A DNA stretch of 40,561 nucleotides from Candidatus Eiseniibacteriota bacterium. GTDB taxonomy: Bacteria > Eisenbacteria > RBG-16-71-46. Positions 27,308 through 34,046 of this stretch are shown here, in pieces. Location of the stretch: assembly GCA_016223045.1 (NCBI GenBank), contig JACRPT010000023.1, positions 1 through 40,561 on the forward strand, read 5' to 3'. The notes below the pieces were generated by a model. It made no database searches. It had not been told where the DNA came from and saw nothing but the letters and a program-made list of their open reading frames with translations. Numbering within the stretch: the first letter of the stretch is position 1; every line of letters starts with the position of its first letter. The translations under genes and the position numbers were made by a program.

Positions 27308-28200
27308 GCCAGATCCTTATCAAGGACCGGATCCCGCGGGAGGAGCTGCTCGACTCCGGCCACCTCGCCTGCCCGGGCTGCGGCGCGCCGATCGCGATGC
27401 GGCTGGTCCTGAAGGCGCTGGGCGAGAAGACCATGGTGGCGCTGCCGGCCTGCTGCTGGTCCATCATCGCCGGCCCGTGGCCGCAGTCGTCGCTGCGCGT
27501 GCCGCTGTTCCACAGCGCTTTCGAGACCGGCGCCGCGGTCGCCTCCGGCATCAAGGCCGCGCTCGAGATGCGCGGCGACCTGGAGACCACGGTGATCGCG
27601 TGGGCGGGCGACGGCGGCACGTTCGACATCGGGCTGCAGGCGCTCTCGGGGGCCGCGGAGCGCAACGAGGACATCATCTACTTCTGCTACGACAACGAGG
27701 CGTACATGAACACCGGCGTCCAGCGCTCGTCGGCCACGCCGTGGGGCGCCTGGACCACCACCACGCCCGCCGAGCATCCCGAGATGCGGCCCAAGAAGGA
27801 CATGCTCGCGATCATGGCGGCGCACCGCATCCCGTATGCCGCGTCGGCTTCGGTGGCGTACCCCGATGACCTGGTCGAGAAGGTGAAGAAGGCGAAGGGC
27901 ATCAAGGGCACGCGCTTCATCCACATCCTGTCACCCTGCCCGCCGGGCTGGAAGATCGCCGACGAGGAGTCCATCGCGCTCGCACGCCTGGCGGTGCGCA
28001 ACCGCGTGTTCCCGCTGATGGAGGTGGAGAACGGCGAGCGCTGGCGCTTCAGCGTGGACCACCCGGGCGAGCCGGTCGAGCCCTACATCCGGCGCCAGGG
28101 ACGGTTCCGCCACCTCGGCGACGCCGAGATCGCCGAGATTCAGAGAGCGGTGGACGAGCGCTGGAAGTCGCTCGAGCGCCGCGTCCAGCACGGCACGTAG
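27304..28200 (+). CDS. porB: Pyruvate/2-oxoacid:ferredoxin oxidoreductase beta subunit
   Basis: 298 residues from a GTG overlapping the porA stop by four bases. It binds thiamine pyrophosphate and one [4Fe-4S] cluster: CPGCG (C23, C26), ALPACCWS (C50/C51) and a later SPCPPGW cysteine. The TPP-binding stretch is AWAGDGGTFDIGLQALSGA (near residue 100) with YDNEAYMNTGVQRS, and SSATPWGAWTTTTP follows, as in pyruvate enzymes. It is the last gene of the operon; a GC-rich palindrome lies about 17 bases after the stop. Confidence 0.95.
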   Translation: MSQILIKDRIPREELLDSGHLACPGCGAPIAMRLVLKALGEKTMVALPACCWSIIAGPWPQSSLRVPLFHSAFETGAAVASGIKAALEMRGDLETTVIAWAGDGGTFDIGLQALSGAAERNEDIIYFCYDNEAYMNTGVQRSSATPWGAWTTTTPAEHPEMRPKKDMLAIMAAHRIPYAASASVAYPDDLVEKVKKAKGIKGTRFIHILSPCPPGWKIADEESIALARLAVRNRVFPLMEVENGERWRFSVDHPGEPVEPYIRRQGRFRHLGDAEIAEIQRAVDERWKSLERRVQHGT

Positions 28201-28216
28201 TCGGTTCTCACGAGAG

Positions 28217-28232
28217 CGCGGTCCGGACCGCG
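28217..28232 (+). terminator. Palindrome after the por operon, possible terminator
   Basis: CGCGGTCCGGACCGCG is a perfect 16-base palindrome 17 bases past the porB stop. It can form a 6-bp stem with a tight 4-base loop, but no proper T-tract follows, so its role as a terminator is weakly supported. Confidence 0.25.
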
Positions 28233-28287
28233 GGGTCGTTCCCGCGCGCCGGGTCGCCCGGCCACCGGGAGAAGGAGAGACCCCGCC

Positions 28288-28734
28288 ATGAAGCTGTCGC
28301 GACTCGTCCCCGCCGCCGTCCTCGCCTCCCTCCTCGCCGCCCTTCCCGCCGCCGCCGAGGAGCCGCCCGCGCCGCTCGCGCCGCTCGCGGTGGGCGCCGC
28401 GGTCACGGTCAAGAAGCCGGTCAACATCGCGAAGCTCGCGAAGAAGCCCGAGCGCTTCGCCGGTAAGACCGTGCGCCTGGAGGGCAAGGTCAAGGCGGTG
28501 TGCCAGGGTATGGGCTGCTGGGTCGAGGTCGAGGACGCGAAGGGCGCGTCGTTCATCGCGCGCAGCCTCGACGAGAGCGTGCTGCTCCCGAAGGACTGCG
28601 CCGGGCGCTGGATCGTGGTGCAGGGCAAGGTCACGACGCTGCCGCAGGCGGCGAAGGAAGAGGCCAGGCCCGAGGACCACGCCTGCCCGCGCCCCGAGTA
28701 CGTGGTCTCGACCGAGGGCGCCGAGCTGAAGTAG
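28288..28734 (+). CDS. DUF4920 domain exported protein
   Basis: 148 residues with a clear signal peptide (LSRLVPAAVLASLLAALPAA, cleavage after AAAE or nearby). The mature part contains the DUF4920 core: FAGKTVRLEGKVKAVCQGMG followed by CWVEVED, a small OB-like beta domain with a conserved Cys pair (CQGMGC), then FIARSLDESVLLPKDCAGR and WIVVQGKVTT. The family is uncharacterised; the Cys pair could bind metal or form a disulfide (inference). The ribosome-binding site is AAGGAGAG. It follows the por operon by 87 bases and precedes an unrelated glycosyltransferase, so the context gives no function. Confidence 0.8.
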   Translation: MKLSRLVPAAVLASLLAALPAAAEEPPAPLAPLAVGAAVTVKKPVNIAKLAKKPERFAGKTVRLEGKVKAVCQGMGCWVEVEDAKGASFIARSLDESVLLPKDCAGRWIVVQGKVTTLPQAAKEEARPEDHACPRPEYVVSTEGAELK

Positions 28735-28823
28735 GCGCCGCTCAGAGTGCGGGTGGACGGGCGCGCCGCGGTCCCCGCTCGGACGGAGGCGCCGCGGTGC
28801 GCCCGCGGTTCGGAGGTTCTCAG

Positions 28824-30329
28824 GTGTCCCGACCACCTGCCGCTGCTCGTCCCGCGAGCCGCACCGTCCTCTGGCTGCTGGCCGGAGTGATGGCGCTGGC
28901 GGCGGCGCTGCGGGTCGTCACCGCCCTGCGATCGCCGCTGTGGTTCGACGAGATCTACGTCGTGCTGGCGGCGCGGCGGTCGCTGCCCGAACTGCTCCGG
29001 CTCAGCGCGCTGGACATCCATCCGCCGCTCGTCCCCCTGCTGCGCCAGGTCTGGCAGCACCTGGGCGGCGAGGGCGTGCTGTGGATGAAGTCGCTCTCCA
29101 TCGCGCTCGCGCTCGGCGGCATCCTCGCGGGGTACGCGCTCGGACGCCGCATGTTCGGCCCGCGCGTCGGGCTGATCGCCGCGGCGCTCATGGCGGTGGA
29201 CGTGGTCCACGTCCGCTACTCGCAGGAGGTGCAGTTCCACTCGATGCTCTGGCTGCTGCTGATCGGCGCGGTGCACGCGGGGTGGTGCTGGGTCGAGGAC
29301 CGCCGCGGGCGCGACGCCGCGCGGCTGGTGGCGCTGGCCGCGCTGGCGCTCTACACCCACTACCTGGCGGGCGTGGCGCTGGCGGTGCTCCTGCTGTGGG
29401 GGCTGGTGGCGCTCCGGCGCGAGCCCGCGGCGGTCGGGCGCTGGCTGCTGGCATTCGCCGTGGTGGCGCTGCTGTTCCTGCCGCAGGCGCCGGTGTTCCT
29501 CGAACAGTTCCGGCGCGAGGGCTCGGCCTCGTGGTTCCGCTTCCCGCGCCCGCGCGACCTGCTCGACCTGTGGCGGCTGATGTCGCTCGGGCCGCGCTAC
29601 CTGGTCCCGCCGCTGCTGGCGCTCTCGCTGCTGCCGCTGTTCCGGCGCGGGCAGCGCCGCGCCGCGAGCCTGCTGTGGGCGCTCAGCACGCTGACCCTGC
29701 TCGCCACGCGCGTGCTGCCGGTGGTGGTGACGCGCGACCTGCTGTGCGTGCTGCCGTTCTGGCACCTGCTGGTGGCGATGGGGATCGCCGATCTCACCGT
29801 GCCCTGGCTGGTCGCGGCGGTCCCGGTGCTGCTGGTGGGCTTCGGCCTGCGCTCGTGGCTGCGCTATGGCGGCGGCCCGGAGGGGGTGCCGCTGGCGCGG
29901 GCGACCGTGGTGCTGGGGGAGCGCACGCGGCCCGGCGACCTGGTGGTGTGCGCCGAGACCCACGCCCTGCTGTTCCTGCGCTTCTACCTGCCCGACCGCG
30001 ACAGCCGCCTGCTGATGCCGGCGGGGTCGCGCGCCCCCTACTCCGATGGCGGGCTGGTGGTCGAGAACGCGTGGTATCTGGACGCCGGGCAGTGGGCCGC
30101 GGCCCGCGCGCGCGACGCCCGGTGGTGGGGCGTGCGCGTGGACCGCGCGGTGGTGACCCGCGGGGTGGCGCGCCGCGCCGGCAGCGCGGCGGCCGCGGCG
30201 TTCGACGCGGCCGCTCCGGCGCGCACCTGGGACTTCCCGCCGGTGCGGGTGTGGGAGGGGGCGGGCGCCGAGCGCTCTGCCGCGCCCGCGGCGCGCCCGC
30301 CCGCCGACCCGCGGCGGCGCGGGCCGTAG
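28824..30329 (+). CDS. Glycosyltransferase family 39-like (PMT/ArnT) membrane protein
   Basis: 501 residues with about ten hydrophobic segments and a soluble C-terminal part. The first outer loop has the family's catalytic context SPLWFDEIYVVLAARRS and then SALDIHPPLVPLL; a conserved YSQEVQFHSMLWLLL segment follows, as in GT-C enzymes using polyprenyl-phosphate sugars. GTG 28824 is chosen because GGAGG lies eight bases before it; upstream in-frame sequence is low-complexity. The C-terminal 50 residues are Ala/Arg/Pro-rich. Acceptor (lipid, protein or polysaccharide) unknown. It is one of three GT-C-like proteins in the window, none next to polysaccharide-assembly genes. Confidence 0.75.
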   Translation: MSRPPAAARPASRTVLWLLAGVMALAAALRVVTALRSPLWFDEIYVVLAARRSLPELLRLSALDIHPPLVPLLRQVWQHLGGEGVLWMKSLSIALALGGILAGYALGRRMFGPRVGLIAAALMAVDVVHVRYSQEVQFHSMLWLLLIGAVHAGWCWVEDRRGRDAARLVALAALALYTHYLAGVALAVLLLWGLVALRREPAAVGRWLLAFAVVALLFLPQAPVFLEQFRREGSASWFRFPRPRDLLDLWRLMSLGPRYLVPPLLALSLLPLFRRGQRRAASLLWALSTLTLLATRVLPVVVTRDLLCVLPFWHLLVAMGIADLTVPWLVAAVPVLLVGFGLRSWLRYGGGPEGVPLARATVVLGERTRPGDLVVCAETHALLFLRFYLPDRDSRLLMPAGSRAPYSDGGLVVENAWYLDAGQWAAARARDARWWGVRVDRAVVTRGVARRAGSAAAAAFDAAAPARTWDFPPVRVWEGAGAERSAAPAARPPADPRRRGP

Positions 30330-30483
30330 GCAACGGGCGCCCGGCCGGCGGCGGCGCCTCCAGCAGTGCCGCAGCAAGGCGCCCGCCGTGGGCACCGTCG
30401 CCGAGCGCGCACCGCACGCCCTGACTGTCGGGCTGGCGTCGCGCGGGCGGGCGGGTATCATGCGCGGGCGAAGGGAGGTCCGC

Positions 30484-31512
30484 ATGGAGCCGGCCGTCGC
30501 CGTGCAGGAGGTGGAACGCTTCGCCGAGATGGCGCTCGCCGCGATCCGGCGCGAGTACCCGAATCACGTCGTGCACCTGCTGCGCGGCGACGACGACGCG
30601 CGCCCGCCGCGCGAGCTGACGCCCGCGTTCTGCGGCGCGTTCGACTGGCACTCCGCGGTGCACGGGCACTGGTGCCTGGCGCGGCTCGCGCGCCTCTGCC
30701 CGGATGCGCCATTCGCCGGGCGCGCGGGCGAGGCGCTGGGGGCGAGCCTTACCGGAGAGCGCATGGCCGGCGAGGTCGCCTACCTGGGCGCGGCGGGGCG
30801 GGAGGGCTTCGAGCGGCCCTACGGGCTGGCGTGGCTGCTCCAGCTCGCCGCCGAGCTGCGCGAGTGGCGGCGCGCCATCGCCTACGACTGGCTGGGGGCG
30901 CTGCGCCCGCTCGAGGAGCTGGCGATGCGGCGGCTGGCCGACTGGCTGCCGAAGCTGCGCTGGCCCGTGCGCGGCGGCGAGCACTCGCAGACCGCGTTCG
31001 CGCTCGGGCTCGCACTCGACTGGGCGCGCAGCGCGCGCGAGCAGGGCTTCGCGCTGTTCGTGAAGGAGCGCGCGCGCGATCTCTACGGCGCCGACCGGGG
31101 CGCGCCGATCGCCTGGGAGCCCTCGGGCCACGACTTCCTCTCGCCGGCGCTCGGCGAGGCCGACCTGATGCGCCGCGTGCTGGCGCCGGCGGAGTTCGCC
31201 GCGTGGCTCGAGCGCTTCCTGCCCGACGTCGCCGGCGAGGAGGCCGCGCGCTGGCTCACGCCCGTGGAAGCCACCGACCGCGCCGACGGCAAGCTGGCGC
31301 ACCTGGACGGCCTGAACCTGAGCCGCGCCTGGATGCTCGAGGGCATCGTCTCCGCGCTCCCCGATGCCCACGCGCACCGCGGGCCGCTCGCCGCCGCGGG
31401 CGCACGCCACCGCGCGGCCGGGCTCGCGGGCGTGACCGGCGAGCACTATGCGGGCTCGCACTGGCTGGGGAGCTTCGCGGTCTACCTCGTCACCCGCCGC
31501 GGGCTCTCGTGA
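30484..31512 (+). CDS. DUF2891 family protein
   Basis: 342 residues with the DUF2891 signature pattern: IRREYPNHVVHLL near the start, TPAFCGAFDWHSAVHGHWCL (about residues 43-62), then RPYGLAWLLQLAAEL and a His-rich GEHSQTAFALGLAL. Near the C-terminus come AHLDGLNLSRAWMLEGI and GEHYAGSHWLGSFAVYL. The fold looks all-alpha (alpha/alpha barrel-like) and no signal peptide is present. The function is unknown. Conserved Asp, His and Trp residues would suit a glycan-active enzyme, but that is speculation. The start at ATG 30484 has GGAGG in front; a TATCAT box at 30456 may be its -10. Confidence 0.8.
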   Translation: MEPAVAVQEVERFAEMALAAIRREYPNHVVHLLRGDDDARPPRELTPAFCGAFDWHSAVHGHWCLARLARLCPDAPFAGRAGEALGASLTGERMAGEVAYLGAAGREGFERPYGLAWLLQLAAELREWRRAIAYDWLGALRPLEELAMRRLADWLPKLRWPVRGGEHSQTAFALGLALDWARSAREQGFALFVKERARDLYGADRGAPIAWEPSGHDFLSPALGEADLMRRVLAPAEFAAWLERFLPDVAGEEAARWLTPVEATDRADGKLAHLDGLNLSRAWMLEGIVSALPDAHAHRGPLAAAGARHRAAGLAGVTGEHYAGSHWLGSFAVYLVTRRGLS

Positions 31513-31563
31513 GGCCGCCGTGCCGCGCCCGTCGGCGCGAGGGCCGCGCTGACCGGGGCCCCG

Positions 31564-31592
31564 TTGACAGCGGTGCCCGGCGGCGTTCGAAT
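31564..31592 (+). promoter_or_regulatory. Sigma-70-type promoter of the S9-like hydrolase
   Basis: A perfect TTGACA -35, a 17-base spacer and TCGAAT (four of six consensus positions) end 45 bases before the gene start. It is the best -35 hexamer I found in an intergenic region here. Confidence 0.6.
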
Positions 31593-31637
31593 CGCCGCTC
31601 CGTGTTCCCCTCGACGACCCGCGACGGAGGTGAAGCC

Positions 31638-32702
31638 ATGAAGAAGAGGCTGCTGCTGAGACTCCTGCTGCTGCTCGCGCTGCTGCTCGGCGTTGCGGCG
31701 CGCGCACCCGCTCAGGACGCTCCCGCGGGCGCGGGCCTCGCCGACCAGGTCCGCCAGCTCAAGGAGGCGAACGACGACCTCCAGCACCGGCTGGACCAGC
31801 TGGCCAAGGCGATCGACGATGTCGCGTGGTCCCAGGCCGTGGGTGACGTCGCGGTGGTGGACAAGTGGCGCATCTGGGGTCCGCCGCCCGCGAACGTCAA
31901 GAACCCGAAGGGGCTCGGCGCCGGCAATCCGGTCAAGTTCTACACCTACACGTTCGTGCCCAGGGATCGGAAGCCCGGGCAGAAGCTGCCGATGCTCCTG
32001 CTGCCCCATGGCGGCGTCCACGCCGACATGGGCACCTACGCGGCGCACATCATCCGCGAGCTGATCCGGCAGGGCTACGTCGTGGTGGCGCCCGACTACC
32101 GCGGCTCGACCGGCTACGGCCGCGCCTTCTACGAGCTGATCGACTACGGCGGGCTCGAGGTGGACGACTGCCACGCCGCGAAGGAGTGGGCGCTCGAGAA
32201 CCTGGACTGCGTGGACCCGGCCCGCGTCGGCCTCGTCGGCTGGAGCCACGGCGGCCTGATCGTGCTGATGGAGGCCTTCGCGCATCCCCGGGACTACCAG
32301 TGCGTGTTCGCGGGCGTGCCGGTCTCGGACCTGGTGCAGCGCATGGGCTACTACGACGACGAGTACCGCGGGCTCTTCAGCGCCCCCTATCACATCGGCA
32401 AGACCGCCAACCAGGACCTCGCCGAGTACAAGCGCCGCTCTCCGGTCTGGAACGTCGAGAAGCTCGACACGCCGCTGCTCATCCACACCAACACCAACGA
32501 CGAGGACGTCAACTACGTCGAGGTCGAGCACCTGATCCAGGCGCTCAAGGCGGCGGGCAAGAAGTTCGAGTACAAGGTGTACGAGAACGCCCCCGGCGGC
32601 CACAGCATGGACCGCCTGGACACCGGGCTGGCGAAGGACGGGCGCCGGGAGATCTACGCGTTCCTCGCGAGGTACCTGAAGCCGCCGAAGCCGGGGATGT
32701 AG
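31638..32702 (+). CDS. Exported prolyl-oligopeptidase-like (S9) alpha/beta hydrolase
   Basis: 354 residues. A Leu-rich signal peptide (residues 1-26) is followed by a short coiled-coil-like segment (about 30-62, LADQVRQLKEANDDLQHRLD). An alpha/beta hydrolase domain then has LLLPHGGVHADMGTYAAHII (oxyanion-hole side), APDYRGSTGYGRAFYE, the nucleophile Ser203 in VGWSHGG, Asp288 in NTNDEDVNYVE and His322 in PGGHSMD. The triad order and the DYRGSTGYG motif are those of S9 peptidases. The usual N-terminal beta-propeller is missing, so substrates may not be limited to small peptides and an esterase activity is possible. Ribosome-binding site: CGGAGGTGAAGCC. Confidence 0.85.
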   Translation: MKKRLLLRLLLLLALLLGVAARAPAQDAPAGAGLADQVRQLKEANDDLQHRLDQLAKAIDDVAWSQAVGDVAVVDKWRIWGPPPANVKNPKGLGAGNPVKFYTYTFVPRDRKPGQKLPMLLLPHGGVHADMGTYAAHIIRELIRQGYVVVAPDYRGSTGYGRAFYELIDYGGLEVDDCHAAKEWALENLDCVDPARVGLVGWSHGGLIVLMEAFAHPRDYQCVFAGVPVSDLVQRMGYYDDEYRGLFSAPYHIGKTANQDLAEYKRRSPVWNVEKLDTPLLIHTNTNDEDVNYVEVEHLIQALKAAGKKFEYKVYENAPGGHSMDRLDTGLAKDGRREIYAFLARYLKPPKPGM

Positions 32703-32803
32703 GGCCGCGCTTCGCGGGCAGGCCGCGCCGGTGCGCCGGCTCTCACGCGCGTGCCGTGCCGGGCGGCCGCGGAGCTGGATCCCGTCGCGGGACCTGGAGC
32801 GGG

Positions 32804-33469
32804 TCAGCCCGCCGCGCCGCGCTCCTGCAGCAGCGCGGCGACGGCGGCCTGCTGCTTCTCCCGCGAGAGAGCCAGTGGGGTCACGCCCGAGTCCGTGCGA
32901 GCGTTCGGGTCCGCGCCGTGGTCGAGCAGCAGGCGCGCGATCTCGAGCTTCCCGCCCGCCGCCGCCTCGTGGAGCGCGGTGTGGCCCTGTGCGTATCGGT
33001 GATCCGGCCGCGCCCCGTGCGCGAGCAGCGCGGCGACGATGTCGCGATCCCCGCGCGCCACCGCGCCCGTGAGCGCCGTGTAGCCGGTCGCGTTCGTCGA
33101 GACGGCATTCACGTCAGTCCCGTGCGCGAGCAGCGCGTCCACCACCTCGCGACGGCCGAAGAACGCCGCGAGCCCGAGCGGGGTGAAGCCGTCGGGGGCG
33201 GTCGCGTCGGCGAGGGTGCGATCTTCCTCGAGCAGGGCCCGCACGCGGTCCACGCGCCCGGCCGCGCACGCCTCCGGCAGGTCCAGGGCGACGCCCGTCG
33301 CGAGCAATGCGGTCGCGATCTCCGCGTGGCCGTGGTAGAGCGCGAGCAGGATCGCGGAGATGCCGGAGCCGTCGCGGGTGGTGGCGAGTTGCGGGTTGGC
33401 GGCGAGGAGGGCGGAGACGGCGGCGGCGTCACCGCTCCGGATGGCGTCGAGGAACCGCTTCAGGACCAT
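32804..33469 (-). CDS. Ankyrin repeat protein
   Basis: 221 residues built almost wholly of about six ankyrin repeats; clear examples are GHTALHEAAAGGKLEIARLL followed by DHGADPN, and GFTPLGLAAFFGRREVVDAL. No signal peptide or transmembrane segment is seen, so it is likely a cytoplasmic protein-binding module. It is 34 bases downstream of the small exported protein at 33504-33896, in the same direction, and convergent with the hydrolase. Partner unknown. Confidence 0.85.
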   Translation of the reverse strand: MVLKRFLDAIRSGDAAAVSALLAANPQLATTRDGSGISAILLALYHGHAEIATALLATGVALDLPEACAAGRVDRVRALLEEDRTLADATAPDGFTPLGLAAFFGRREVVDALLAHGTDVNAVSTNATGYTALTGAVARGDRDIVAALLAHGARPDHRYAQGHTALHEAAAGGKLEIARLLLDHGADPNARTDSGVTPLALSREKQQAAVAALLQERGAAG

Positions 33470-33503
33470 GGCCGTTCGTGCGTCGGGCGACCGCGCCGCG
33501 CGC

Positions 33504-33896
33504 TCAGAACCTCACGGCGACCAGGCGCATGGTCATCCCGCGGCCGCGCTCGGGCACGGGCAGCGCCGCGTGCAGGCTCGGGGTTCCGCCCTGGAACTCC
33601 AGCAGCGCGGTCGGCTTCGGGCGGGTCGAGACGTGGTAGATGCCGTAGCCGAAGCCGAGGAAGGTGCCGCCCACGAACGACCACTTGATGATGCTGCCGT
33701 CGTTGGAGTCGGTGGCGAGAGCGAGCGCACTGCCCAGCACCAGCCCCGCCAGCCCGCCGTACACGGTGGACTTCGCCACCTCCTGCACCGGGTTCTCGGC
33801 GCCCTGCCGCTCGACGTTGACGGCGGCACGCGCGGCGGGGGAGAAGGCGGCCAGGGAGAGGGCAGCGATCGCGAGCGTCGAGAAGAGTCGCTTCAT
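33504..33896 (-). CDS. Small exported protein of unknown function
   Basis: 130 residues. The signal peptide MKRLFSTLAIAALSLAAFSP ends near ARAA, and GAGGAG sits just upstream of the ATG. Two Gly-rich hydrophobic stretches follow (STVYGGLAGLVLGSALALA and WSFVGGTFLGFGYGIYHV), resembling glycine-zipper membrane segments, then a basic beta-rich tail (GRGMTMRLVAVRF) that ends in Phe, as in outer-membrane barrel proteins. I do not recognise a family. It may form an operon with the ankyrin gene; it is divergent from the M1 peptidase gene. Confidence 0.65.
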   Translation of the reverse strand: MKRLFSTLAIAALSLAAFSPAARAAVNVERQGAENPVQEVAKSTVYGGLAGLVLGSALALATDSNDGSIIKWSFVGGTFLGFGYGIYHVSTRPKPTALLEFQGGTPSLHAALPVPERGRGMTMRLVAVRF

Positions 33897-34046
33897 GTCG
33901 GCTCCTCACTCCGGATCGGGTGACGGGGAAGTCATGACGCGCGCAGCATAGCACGCCGGCGAGATGCTAACCTTGTAGGGTGGGGTGGGGCAGCCGGGAC
34001 CCTCCGCGGCGCCCCGCTTCGAACCACTTCCCGCCGGAGAGTGTCC

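Noticed and set aside
28140-30485. A 781-codon minus-strand frame opposite the GT39-like gene
   Set aside because: His/Gln/Arg-rich shadow with no domain; the sense frame has membrane segments and catalytic-loop motifs.
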